The notes under the pieces are model-generated. The model did no database searches. It saw only the letters and a program-made list of their open reading frames with translations, and was not told the origin of the DNA. This document shows, piece by piece, positions 43,543 to 52,056 of a stretch of DNA of 64,000 bases. Source of the stretch: Tenacibaculum aquimarinum. Lineage in GTDB: Bacteria > Bacteroidota > Bacteroidia > Flavobacteriales > Flavobacteriaceae. The stretch lies in the NCBI RefSeq assembly GCF_022478115.1, contig NZ_JAKGSC010000004.1, positions 62,001 to 126,000 on the forward strand, read 5' to 3'. A program made the position numbers and the translations under genes. Position 1 is the first letter of the stretch, and the number at the start of each line of letters is the position of its first letter.

Positions 43543-44931
43543 TTGATTTTAGCAAACTATACAAAAGAATTTAAATACAATTGGAAACTTGCAGCACCAG
43601 TAATGTTGGGTATGTTAGGGCATACTTTTGTTAGTTTTGTTGATAATATCATGGTTGGGCAATTAGGAACAGCAGAATTAGCCGCAGTTTCTTTGGGTAA
43701 TAGTTTTATGTTTATAGCAATGTCTATTGGTATCGGTTTTTCTACAGCTATAACTCCATTAATTGCAGAAGCAGATTCTTCTAACAATTTTAAACAAGCA
43801 AAATCTACGTTTAAACACGGTTTATTCTTATGTACAGTTTTAGGAATTGCTATGTTTTTGGCAGTGTATTTTTCTAAACCATTACTGTATTTAATGAAAC
43901 AACCAACTGAGGTTGTAGAATTAGCACTTCCGTATTTAGATTTAGTAGCTTTTTCTTTAATTCCGTTAATAGTTTTTCAGGCATTTAAACAGTTCAGTGA
44001 CGGTTTGTCTATGACAAAATACCCAATGTATGCAACTATAATAGCTAATTTGGTTAATGTACTTTTAAACTACCTTTTAATTTTTGGAAAGTTTGGTTTT
44101 CCTGAATTAGGAATTGTAGGAGCAGCTTATGGAACTTTAGTTTCTAGATTTATAATGGTGCTATATTTATGGTGGTTATTGGGGAAAAAAGAACGTTCTA
44201 AAAAATTAGTTTCAGATATTAAGCTCTTTGTTTTAGATAAGCTAATGTTAAGGAAGATTATAAGTTTAGGCTTTCCTAGTGCAATGCAAATGTTTTTTGA
44301 AGTTGCAATTTTTACAGCAGCTATTTGGTTAAGTGGTTTGTTAGGTAAAAATCCACAAGCAGCTAATCAAATTGCATTAAATTTATCTTCTATGACTTTT
44401 ATGGTTGCTATGGGATTAAGTGTTGCTTCTATGATTAGAGTTGGAAACCAAAAAGGATTACATAAATATAAAGAACTTCGAAGAATTGCATTTTCAATCT
44501 TTTTATTAGGAACAATTTTGGCGGTTTTATTTGCCTTACTGTTTTTTATATTTCATAAGCATTTACCTAATATTTATGTAGATTTAACAGACGTAGAAAA
44601 TTATGCAGACAATATGGAAGTGGTTTCCATAGCTTCTCAATTGTTAATTGCAGCAGCATTTTTTCAAATATCAGATAGTATACAAGTTGTAGTTTTGGGA
44701 GCTTTACGTGGCTTACAAGATGTGAAAATACCAACATTGCTTACTTTTATATCGTATTGGGTAATTGGTTTTCCGGTTTCTTATTACTTTGGAAAAGAAG
44801 AAATGTATGGAAGTTTTGGGATTTGGCTTGGCTTATTAGCGGGTTTAACAACAGCTTCTATTTTATTATTTATTAGATTCAACTATTTAACAAAAAAACT
44901 TATTAAAACTAAAGACAATGGACTTACCTAA
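43543..44931 (+). CDS. MATE-family efflux transporter
   Basis: 462-residue inner-membrane exporter with twelve helices, starting at TTG 43543 (MILANYTKEFKYNWKLAAP); the ATG just before is out of frame. Family marks: PVMLGMLGHTFVSFVDNIMVG in helix 1, the internal repeat copy FPSAMQMFFEVAIFTAAIWL, and NPQAANQIALNLSSMTFM. MATE pumps expel cationic drugs or metabolites with Na+ or H+. The last 14 bases overlap the next gene, so they are coupled. Substrate unknown. Confidence 0.93.
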   Translation: MILANYTKEFKYNWKLAAPVMLGMLGHTFVSFVDNIMVGQLGTAELAAVSLGNSFMFIAMSIGIGFSTAITPLIAEADSSNNFKQAKSTFKHGLFLCTVLGIAMFLAVYFSKPLLYLMKQPTEVVELALPYLDLVAFSLIPLIVFQAFKQFSDGLSMTKYPMYATIIANLVNVLLNYLLIFGKFGFPELGIVGAAYGTLVSRFIMVLYLWWLLGKKERSKKLVSDIKLFVLDKLMLRKIISLGFPSAMQMFFEVAIFTAAIWLSGLLGKNPQAANQIALNLSSMTFMVAMGLSVASMIRVGNQKGLHKYKELRRIAFSIFLLGTILAVLFALLFFIFHKHLPNIYVDLTDVENYADNMEVVSIASQLLIAAAFFQISDSIQVVVLGALRGLQDVKIPTLLTFISYWVIGFPVSYYFGKEEMYGSFGIWLGLLAGLTTASILLFIRFNYLTKKLIKTKDNGLT

Positions 44932-45142
44932 ATTTTTACTGGCTGATAACAGCGATTTTCCTGAAGATATTTTTGTGTTGCATACAGAATTCCCTCGTTT
45001 TTTAATCAATTTAAAAGACGATTCTGTTGAATGGTTTGAAGATTTAACTGGAGAAAAAGAAGAAGATATTGCTACAGAATTAGCTGATTTAATGGATAAA
45101 GCTGGAGAATTTTACGATAGTGAAATGCAAGATTTGGATTAA
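44918..45142 (+). CDS. Short acidic conserved hypothetical protein
   Basis: 74 residues, strongly acidic (FEDLTGEKEEDIATELADLM), no signal peptide or membrane helix, so cytoplasmic. It begins MDLPKFLLADNSDFPEDIFVLHT. I recognise it only as a conserved short flavobacterial protein without function. Its start lies inside the MATE gene (14-base overlap), which is the best evidence that it is a real, translationally coupled gene. Confidence 0.75.
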   Translation: MDLPKFLLADNSDFPEDIFVLHTEFPRFLINLKDDSVEWFEDLTGEKEEDIATELADLMDKAGEFYDSEMQDLD

Positions 45143-45173
45143 AAAAAAGAATTATTATACTCAATAATTAAGG

Positions 45174-47372
45174 TTACTTTTTTTTCTCAACTAACTCTAA
45201 TTGTTGAGTTTTTGCTTTTGTAGTGAAAACACCATAATTGATAAAGACATTTTTCTTTTCTATTTTATCAATTGTACCAACTGATGTGCTATCAATTAAA
45301 CGAACTCTATCTCCAATTTTATAAATATAATCGGCTTTAGCTTTAGCAACTTTTGCTGCTTCAATTTTCTTTTCTTTTCTAACTTCAACAACTTTTTCTA
45401 AAACTTCTTTTTCAATTTGTTTTACGATTGCTGTTTTCTTTTGAATGGCAACTTTTTCTTGTTTCTTTTCGGTCTTTGTTTTCTTTTTTGGCGGATTCTT
45501 CTTTGTATGTTTTATTTTTTCAGAAGCAACCCACTTAAAAAACTCGGCAGAAAGTTCTTTCTTATTATTGGTTTGAAAGTATTTATGCAATAACTCATTA
45601 GTTTTTCTACCTAACGAAAGCATTTTCTGATTTGTATCATATAATTCCTGGAAACCAGAAAGTTTATCTTGAATCTTTTGTTCTTTCTCCTGTAAACTAT
45701 CAATATGTTCTCTACCTTTTGTTTGTTGTTTCTCTAAGCTATCCGACCTTTTTTGTAGTTTATTACGTTCTTTTTGTAATTTAGAAATGGTTTTATCTAA
45801 ACGTATTTTTTCTGTCTCAACACGCTTTTTAGCACGGTTTATTAAACTATAAGGAATTCCATTTTTTTGAGCAACTTCAAACGTAAAAGAGCTACCTGCT
45901 TGTCCAATAAACAATTTAAACAAAGGCTCTAAAGTTCGTTCATCAAACTGCATGTTTGCGTTGGTAACATTGTCCAATTCATTTGCTAACACTTTTAAAT
46001 TTGCATAATGCGTTGTTATAATTCCGTAAGCTTCCTTTTGATGAAATTCTTCTAAGAAAATTTCTGCCAAAGCTCCACCTAATTCCGGATCAGAACCTGT
46101 ACCAAATTCATCAATTAAAAAGAGTGTATTGTCGTTACATTTACGTAAGAAATTACGCATGTTTTTTAAACGATAACTATATGTACTTAATTGGTTTTCA
46201 ATAGATTGATTGTCTCCTATGTCAGTTAGAACTGTGTTGAAAATAGTGGTAACACTACGTTCATGAACAGGAATTAATAATCCGCTTTGCAACATTACTT
46301 GCAATAATCCAATAGTTTTTAAAGTGATACTTTTACCACCAGCATTTGGACCCGAAATAACAATAATTTGTTGTTTTTCGTTAAGCTGGATTGTTTGAGG
46401 AACCGTTTGTATATTTTTCTCCTCGTTCTTTTTCCATAAAATAGGATGAAAAGCATCCTTAAAAAAGAGCTGTTTTTCTTTTGTGATTTTTGGCAATAAA
46501 GCATTAATACTTCTTGCATATTTTGCTTTTGCACCAACAACATCTAAATGTGTTAAATACGCTACATATTCTTCTAAAAGACCTACAAAAGGTCTAATTT
46601 CTTCAGATAAAGTTCGTAGAATTTTTACAATTTCTTGCTTTTCTTCATATAATAAATTCTGCAATTCTCTACCATGTTGCAAGGTTGCTTGTGGAGCAAT
46701 ATAAACGATATTACCAGATTTTGAAGCGCCTAATAAACTACCAGCCACTTTTCTACGATACATTGCTAAAACTGCTAAAACTCGCTGGTTATCAACTACA
46801 GATTCTTTAATGTCATCTAAATAACCGTTAGAAATACTTTTGCTTAAAGCTCTTGTAAAACTCTCAGAAATCTTTCCTCGAACTTGCCCAATATCTTTTC
46901 TAATTTGTTTTAATACTGGTGAAGCGTTATCAGTTATAATTCCATCTGCAGTAATTATTTTTTTTATTGCACTAGAAATTTCAGTAGTAAATTCAATAGA
47001 TTCACTTAATAAAAATAGTGTAGGGTAGTAGTCTTTAAATTTCCTTAGGAACTTTTTTTGTTCATTTACTACTTCCGATGTTGCAGCTATTTTTAAAAAA
47101 GCATCGGTTTCTAAAAAACTATTTTCAATAGCTAATCTTTTTGTGCTTTCTGTAATATTATCAAAATTATGATTTGGTAGTCGGTTTTCATTTTCAAAAG
47201 AAGCTAGATATTCGTTTACCAAATCCAACTCAAAAAACAACTTCTTTTTATTAGTTATTGGTTGAATGTTTAAAACACTTTCTTTACCTAAACCAGAAAT
47301 ACAGAATTCTTCAACTTGTTGTAAAACCGTTGTAAATTCTAAATCTTGTAATGTTTTTGATGAGATGCTCAA
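45174..47372 (-). CDS. MutS2-like DNA mismatch/recombination ATPase without Smr domain
   Basis: 732 residues from TTG 47372; the frame opens 14 codons earlier but that would overlap the ung start and a -7 element. Core MutS2 domains are present: clamp and lever region (about 30-290), Walker A VISGPNAGGKSITLKT, Walker B LFLIDEFGTGSDPELGGALA, and THYANLKVLANE. A long charged coiled coil (about 500-590) and a Lys-rich segment (KKNPPKKKTKTEKKQEK) lead to a short KOW-like end (YIYKIGDRVRLIDSTSVGT). The C-terminal Smr nuclease domain of typical MutS2 is absent. Homologues act on branched DNA or stalled ribosomes. Confidence 0.9.
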   Translation of the reverse strand: MSISSKTLQDLEFTTVLQQVEEFCISGLGKESVLNIQPITNKKKLFFELDLVNEYLASFENENRLPNHNFDNITESTKRLAIENSFLETDAFLKIAATSEVVNEQKKFLRKFKDYYPTLFLLSESIEFTTEISSAIKKIITADGIITDNASPVLKQIRKDIGQVRGKISESFTRALSKSISNGYLDDIKESVVDNQRVLAVLAMYRRKVAGSLLGASKSGNIVYIAPQATLQHGRELQNLLYEEKQEIVKILRTLSEEIRPFVGLLEEYVAYLTHLDVVGAKAKYARSINALLPKITKEKQLFFKDAFHPILWKKNEEKNIQTVPQTIQLNEKQQIIVISGPNAGGKSITLKTIGLLQVMLQSGLLIPVHERSVTTIFNTVLTDIGDNQSIENQLSTYSYRLKNMRNFLRKCNDNTLFLIDEFGTGSDPELGGALAEIFLEEFHQKEAYGIITTHYANLKVLANELDNVTNANMQFDERTLEPLFKLFIGQAGSSFTFEVAQKNGIPYSLINRAKKRVETEKIRLDKTISKLQKERNKLQKRSDSLEKQQTKGREHIDSLQEKEQKIQDKLSGFQELYDTNQKMLSLGRKTNELLHKYFQTNNKKELSAEFFKWVASEKIKHTKKNPPKKKTKTEKKQEKVAIQKKTAIVKQIEKEVLEKVVEVRKEKKIEAAKVAKAKADYIYKIGDRVRLIDSTSVGTIDKIEKKNVFINYGVFTTKAKTQQLELVEKKK

Positions 47373-47395
47373 TGTTGTATATTTGAAAACGATAA

Positions 47396-47403
47396 CAAAA
47401 GTA
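47396..47403 (-). promoter_or_regulatory. -7 promoter element for mutS2
   Basis: Minus strand TACTTTTG, exact TAnnTTTG match, 23 bases before TTG 47372. It overlaps the region just before the divergent ung ATG (47409), so the two promoters interleave. It supports the internal TTG as the true mutS2 start. Confidence 0.5.
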
Positions 47404-47408
47404 AAACA

Positions 47409-48071
47409 ATGCAAATAAAAATTGCTAGTAGCTGGAATAATATTTTACAAACTGAGTTTGAAAAACCATATTTTAAGAAGTTAATTAATTTTTTAAACGA
47501 TGAATACAGTAGCAGAAGCTGTTTTCCGAAGGAAGAAGATATTTTTGCCGCTTTTAATTCATGTTCTTTTGAAAATTTAAAAGTGGTTATTATTGGTCAA
47601 GATCCTTATCATGGAGAAAACCAAGCAAACGGATTGTGTTTTTCTGTTCAAGATGGAATTAAACATCCGCCTTCGTTGGTAAATATTTTTAAAGAAATTG
47701 CTACAGATATAGGAAAGGAAATTCCAGTTTCCGGAGATTTATCTTATTGGGCGCAACAAGGTGTTTTGTTATTAAATGCAACTTTAACGGTTCGTGAAAG
47801 TGAAGCGGGAAGCCATCAAAAACATGGTTGGGAAGAGTTTACAGATGCTGTAATTGCTAAAATTTCTGAAGAAAAAGAAAATGTTGTCTTTTTACTTTGG
47901 GGAAAGTTTGCAGAGAAAAAAGGAGTTTCAATTAATACTGATAAACATAGAGTTTTAAAAGCGCCACATCCATCTCCATTAGGTGCTTGGAGAGGTTGGT
48001 TTGGTTCTAAACATTTTTCTAAAACCAATACTTTTTTAAAAAATAGTCATAAAGAAATTATACAATGGTAG
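47409..48071 (+). CDS. ung: Uracil-DNA glycosylase
   Basis: 220-residue family 1 UDG, removing uracil from DNA. Active-site motifs are complete: IIGQDPYHGENQANGLCFSV with the catalytic Asp, the uracil-binding LLLNATLTV, and HPSPLGAWRGWFGSKHFS with the catalytic His. Divergent from mutS2, so two DNA repair genes share a short 36-base intergenic region. The 3' end overlaps the convergent glycosyltransferase gene by 14 bases. Confidence 0.97.
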   Translation: MQIKIASSWNNILQTEFEKPYFKKLINFLNDEYSSRSCFPKEEDIFAAFNSCSFENLKVVIIGQDPYHGENQANGLCFSVQDGIKHPPSLVNIFKEIATDIGKEIPVSGDLSYWAQQGVLLLNATLTVRESEAGSHQKHGWEEFTDAVIAKISEEKENVVFLLWGKFAEKKGVSINTDKHRVLKAPHPSPLGAWRGWFGSKHFSKTNTFLKNSHKEIIQW

Positions 48072-49074
48072 TTTGAGATACTAAACTGTTATTTATATAT
48101 GGTAATAATATAGTGTCAAGAATGTCTTCAGTAATATCTGGGTAATTTACCGTTACTTTTTTGTCAGATTTAATCCACTTAGCTATTTTTAGTAGATTTT
48201 TTTTACTAAGCTTTTTAATTACAGGAACTCCAATTTCTTTTAAAGCTAAAGCATTGCATTGTTGTTCATACTGATTTTTCATTGGAATTACCATTAGCTT
48301 TTTTCTCAAGAACAAAGCTTCGGCAGGTGTTTCAAATCCAGCTCCACAAAGAACACCTTCGCATGTGGTAAGACTATTAATAAAACCTTTTTCGCTTACA
48401 GGTTGAATTGTAATGTTGTTTTTAAAATAATTTGTGTCTGTATGTTTGGAAAATATTTGCCACTCAATGTTTTTAAATTGAGATAAAATTTTAATTATTT
48501 TTTTATCATTATATGCAGGTAAATACACGGTGTAATGACCTTTGTTTTTTTTATTTCTATATCTTATTTCTTTTCTTAATATAGGTGTAAATATTGAAGA
48601 ATTATAGGTTTTAAAATGAAAACCAAATTTTATTTTTGCGGGCGCATAGTATTTTAATATGAGTCTTTCGGGTTTTAAAAAACCATATTTTGGTGCATTT
48701 TTGTTTGTTACAGCATTTTGGTGGCTTAAAGATATTATTGGAGTATTTTTAATTTTTGAAGCCCAAGCAGTTATAGGTTCAAAATCATTGATAATTAAAT
48801 CATAGTCTTTTACTGGTGTTGTTTTAATTTCTCTAATTAACTGTTTAAATTTTAATTGTTTAAAAGATTTCCAAATGTTTATGCCACCGTTTTTACCAAA
48901 AACGAAACTTAAGCCATGATATTTGTATTTAATTTTCCAAGGCAATTCTATTTCACTTTGGTAACCACTAATTAAAATATCTACTTCTGCACGTTGTTTT
49001 AGGTACGGTATAATTTCTAAGGCTCTAACAGTATGTCCATTTCCTGTACCTTGAAGCGCATATAAAATTTTCAT
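48058..49074 (-). CDS. Glycosyltransferase of the MJ1255-like (GT-B) type
   Basis: 338 residues. N terminus MKILYALQGTGNGHTVRALE is the glycine-rich start of a GT-B fold; the C-terminal half has FINSLTTCEGVLCGAGFETP and AEALFLRKKLMVIPMKNQYE, as in MurG-like enzymes and the MJ1255/VC2487 family. Likely adds a sugar to a lipid or surface glycan. It is 3 bases downstream of the LpxH-like phosphoesterase gene on the same strand, so the two act together, probably in envelope glycolipid metabolism (inference). Confidence 0.85.
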   Translation of the reverse strand: MKILYALQGTGNGHTVRALEIIPYLKQRAEVDILISGYQSEIELPWKIKYKYHGLSFVFGKNGGINIWKSFKQLKFKQLIREIKTTPVKDYDLIINDFEPITAWASKIKNTPIISLSHQNAVTNKNAPKYGFLKPERLILKYYAPAKIKFGFHFKTYNSSIFTPILRKEIRYRNKKNKGHYTVYLPAYNDKKIIKILSQFKNIEWQIFSKHTDTNYFKNNITIQPVSEKGFINSLTTCEGVLCGAGFETPAEALFLRKKLMVIPMKNQYEQQCNALALKEIGVPVIKKLSKKNLLKIAKWIKSDKKVTVNYPDITEDILDTILLPYINNSLVSQTTIV

Positions 49075-49077
49075 TTC

Positions 49078-49941
49078 TTATTTGTTTTTTAAATTGAATT
49101 CAACTAAAAGTTCCTCAAACAACACGTTGCTATTACTTTCTGCAGAAATAGTTTCTAGGTCTTTATCATCAATATTTAAATGTGCGTTTTTTGCTATGTT
49201 GTCTTTTTCATATTCATATAAAGACCATTTTTTATTATCATATTCTAATGCAGTTAAGTTTTCTACCCAATCTCCAGAATTCAAGTAAGTAACTTCTCCT
49301 TTAGAGGTGTTTATTTTTTTGATTTCTGGTTGATGAATGTGTCCGCAAACCACATAGTCATATTTATTGTTTATTGCAATTTCAGCAGCTGTTACTTCAA
49401 AATCATTAATAAACTTTATGGCGCCTTTTACGCTGTTCTTAATTTTTTTTGAAAACGAAAACTTACTAAAACCAAGTGTTTGGCTAATAAAATTTACGAA
49501 TGTGTTTATTAATATTAAAATATCATAACCGACACCACCAAGTTTAGCTAACCATTTTGAGTTTTTCATTGTAACATCAAAAACATCTCCATGAAAAATC
49601 CATACTTTTTTATTATCTAAGTTCAGTACTATTTTATTTACAATCTCAAAAGAACCTAGACGAAAACCTTTAAACTTACGTAACATTTCATCATGATTTC
49701 CTGTTACATAGTAAATTTTTGTTCCGTTGGTAAGTAGAGAAGTAAGGTGTTTTATTACTTTCATGTGGCTTTTAGGAAAGTAACGCTTGTTAAACTGCCA
49801 AATGTCTATTATATCGCCATTTAAAACCAAAGTTTTGGGGTTAATAGATTTTAAATAGTTTAGTAGTTCCGTAGCGCTACAGCCAAAAGTTCCTAGATGG
49901 ACATCGGAAATAACAACAACATCTAATTTACGTTTTTTCAT
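49078..49941 (-). CDS. LpxH-like metallophosphoesterase
   Basis: 287-residue calcineurin-type phosphoesterase with all five metal motifs: VVISDVHLGTF, VLNGDIIDIW, YVTGNHDEM, IFHGDVFD and VVCGHIHQP. Resembles UDP-2,3-diacylglucosamine hydrolase (LpxH), a lipid A enzyme, though it is longer than E. coli LpxH (240), mainly at the C terminus. An internal hydrophobic segment (about 152-170, ILILINTFVNFIS) may contact membrane. It is the first gene of a two-gene unit with the glycosyltransferase; whether it is the housekeeping LpxH is uncertain. Confidence 0.82.
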   Translation of the reverse strand: MKKRKLDVVVISDVHLGTFGCSATELLNYLKSINPKTLVLNGDIIDIWQFNKRYFPKSHMKVIKHLTSLLTNGTKIYYVTGNHDEMLRKFKGFRLGSFEIVNKIVLNLDNKKVWIFHGDVFDVTMKNSKWLAKLGGVGYDILILINTFVNFISQTLGFSKFSFSKKIKNSVKGAIKFINDFEVTAAEIAINNKYDYVVCGHIHQPEIKKINTSKGEVTYLNSGDWVENLTALEYDNKKWSLYEYEKDNIAKNAHLNIDDKDLETISAESNSNVLFEELLVEFNLKNK

Positions 49942-50092
49942 TTTTAAACTTTTTAAAGTTTTAAAAGGTTTAATTATAGTTAGTTATAATTTAATCAAAT
50001 GTAAATATGTAATGTGTTCTTAAGTGAAAGTGAAAATAAAGAAATAGTAACCAAATGTTTAACTATTTGCAAATTCTATGTTATTAAAATGA

Positions 50093-50119
50093 AAAAATCC
50101 GCCTTTTAAGCGGATTTTT
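50093..50119 (-). terminator. Terminator after the small lipoprotein gene
   Basis: AAAAATCCGC and GCGGATTTTT form a 10-base stem with loop CTTTTAA; minus-strand orientation has a U tract. The remaining 49942-50092 interval is AT-rich, presumably holds the promoter of the LpxH-like operon, and shows nothing else I can name. Confidence 0.88.
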
Positions 50120-50147
50120 ATTGAATTTGAATAGAGAACTATCAATG

Positions 50148-50306
50148 TTAATTAACTGATGCTTCTGCAACAATTATATCTTGTTGATAGTTAACTTGTT
50201 TAGTTTGCTTAGTTTTTGAAGCTAAACCACAAGGTTTAGAACTTCCGCAAGATGAAAATCCTAACATACCGATTACACAAATTGCTATAAATATAATTTT
50301 CTTCAT
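50148..50306 (-). CDS. Small lipoprotein
   Basis: 52-residue lipoprotein: signal peptide MKKIIFIAICVIGMLGFSSC with lipobox Cys20, then GSSKPCGLASKTKQTKQVNY and a short end QQDIIVAEASVN. A second cysteine (Cys26) follows shortly. It has its own terminator 29 bases downstream, which supports a real gene although it is short. Similar short SSCGSSKPCG lipoproteins occur in other flavobacteria (recollection). Function unknown. Confidence 0.8.
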   Translation of the reverse strand: MKKIIFIAICVIGMLGFSSCGSSKPCGLASKTKQTKQVNYQQDIIVAEASVN

Positions 50307-50324
50307 TTCTTTAATTTTGAAAGG

Positions 50325-51185
50325 TCAAAAGTACATATTTTTTATGAACTCGCTAGATTTTTTCTTCTCGTCTATAACGCCAAAGTGTATCATTTTATTT
50401 TGAATGCGGCCAATTAAATTTTTACTCATCGGTTTTCCGTCATTCCATTCAGTAATTGAAAGCCATTTTTGAATGTCAACTAGTTGTTGTTCATAACGTT
50501 TAGCTAATGTTTTATCAATATTTTCTATTTTTTTAAAGTCTGTAGCACAGTTGTTTATAATATCTAAAACAGCTTTTACTTCTTCAAAATTATTTTCTAA
50601 AACTTCATTTCTTACAGCAACAACAAAACAAGACCAAGGTGTTGGGCAATCTCCTAAACGTCTAAACGTTCCGTTATCTACTAATGGTTTTGTGGTAAAA
50701 TGTTCCCACATAAAATAGTCCGCTTCGCCGTTTGTAAGCGCATCAATTCCGCCCTGTAAGTTGCCAACTACTTTAAATTTAAGCTTGTCAATATCCCAAC
50801 CATTGTTGTGCGCATTTACAATTGCCATTAAATGAGAACCAGATCCAAAACGGCTAATTGCTACAGTTGCATGTTCTAAATCAGATATTTTTTTAAATTT
50901 AGATTTATCGCCAACATGAATTCCCCATATTAATGGAGATTTTATGTAGGTTTGGGTAATTTTTGAAGGATTTCCATTTGCAATATCCTTAATAATTCCT
51001 TCTGTTAAAACAATGGCAATGTCAACTTCTCCAGAGCGTAATGCTTTACACATTTGTCCGGTTCCTCCGTGATAATCTGTCCAGCGAAGATTGATCCCTT
51101 TTTTGGTGTATTCTTTATTTTTTAGGGTAATGTACCAAGGATAATTAAAGTGCTCAGGTACACCACCAACTTTTAAGTTTACCAT
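50325..51185 (-). CDS. Ca3427-like periplasmic-binding-fold protein without signal peptide
   Basis: 286 residues from ATG 51185; a TTG 9 bases earlier would overlap the upstream stop. Two-lobe binding-protein fold of the NMT1/THI5 type: VGGVPEHFNYPWYITLKNKE, GTGQMCKALRSGEVDIAIVL, WGIHVGDKSKFKKISDL and GEADYFMWEHFTTKP. There is no signal peptide or lipobox, so it is predicted cytoplasmic, as described for the Ca3427 group; transporter genes are absent. It follows the nucleoside phosphorylase gene by 1 base. The ligand is unknown; a pyrimidine-like or thiamine-related compound is a guess. Confidence 0.8.
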   Translation of the reverse strand: MVNLKVGGVPEHFNYPWYITLKNKEYTKKGINLRWTDYHGGTGQMCKALRSGEVDIAIVLTEGIIKDIANGNPSKITQTYIKSPLIWGIHVGDKSKFKKISDLEHATVAISRFGSGSHLMAIVNAHNNGWDIDKLKFKVVGNLQGGIDALTNGEADYFMWEHFTTKPLVDNGTFRRLGDCPTPWSCFVVAVRNEVLENNFEEVKAVLDIINNCATDFKKIENIDKTLAKRYEQQLVDIQKWLSITEWNDGKPMSKNLIGRIQNKMIHFGVIDEKKKSSEFIKNMYF

Positions 51186-51186
51186 T

Positions 51187-52056
51187 TTACTCAACTAATT
51201 TGTCTAACGTGTATTTTATTAATTTTGCTACTACTTTACCTGGGTTTTCGCTAAAAGTTCCATTAGCTCTGTTGGCAATAATAGCATTCATTGAAACTGC
51301 ATTATGTCCAAGTAATTTAGATAAACCATAAATGGCAGAAGTTTCCATTTCTAAGTTTGTAATTCTATTACTGTTAAAGTTAAAAGAATCAATTTTACTG
51401 TTTAAGTTGGCGTCTTGAAGTGGTAATCTTAAGACTCTTCCTTGTGGTCCGTAAAATCCTCCAGCTGTTGCTGTTATTCCTTTAAAAGTAATTTCTGAAG
51501 CTATTTTTTCAGCTAATTTTTCACCGTTAGCAATAACAAGTGGTTCGCATTTTTTTGAAGACCAGTTTGTATGTTTTATAAAAGCTTGTTCCATTTCTGG
51601 ATGCGCAATTTCTTCAACTTGATAGGAGTGAAGCATACCATTTATGTCTAAAGCATGAGAGCTTAATAAGAAACTATCTACAGGAATATCTGTTTGTAAA
51701 GAACCAGAAGTACCAATACGTACAATATTTAAAGCTGTGTGTTTTTCTTTAATTTGACGTGTTTCTAGGTTTATATTTACTAACGCATCTAATTCATTAA
51801 GTACAATGTCTATATTATCTGGACCAATTCCGGTAGATATTACTGATAAACGTTTGCCTTTATAAGTTCCTGTGGTTGTTTTAAACTCTCTTTTTTGAGT
51901 TGTAAAATCTATTGAATCAAAATGAGCAGTAACTTTATCTACTCTGTCTTGATCTCCAACAAAAATAATGTCTGTTGAAATGTCTTCTGGAAGAAGGTTT
52001 AAATGATAAATACTTCCGTTAGGATTAAGTATTAATTCAGAATGTTTAATATTCAT
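51187..52056 (-). CDS. Nucleoside phosphorylase
   Basis: 289-residue PNP/UDP-phosphorylase-family enzyme: IIFVGDQDRVDKV, VISTGIGPDNIDIVL, VRIGTSGSLQTDIPVDS and NLEMETSAIYGLSKLLG with the ribose-binding Met-Glu pair. Splits a nucleoside with phosphate; closest in pattern to uridine phosphorylase, but base specificity cannot be fixed. Its ATG overlaps the stop of the DUF1835 gene by 1 base (TAATG), and the binding-protein gene follows 1 base after its stop, giving a tightly coupled three-gene operon. Confidence 0.9.
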   Translation of the reverse strand: MNIKHSELILNPNGSIYHLNLLPEDISTDIIFVGDQDRVDKVTAHFDSIDFTTQKREFKTTTGTYKGKRLSVISTGIGPDNIDIVLNELDALVNINLETRQIKEKHTALNIVRIGTSGSLQTDIPVDSFLLSSHALDINGMLHSYQVEEIAHPEMEQAFIKHTNWSSKKCEPLVIANGEKLAEKIASEITFKGITATAGGFYGPQGRVLRLPLQDANLNSKIDSFNFNSNRITNLEMETSAIYGLSKLLGHNAVSMNAIIANRANGTFSENPGKVVAKLIKYTLDKLVE

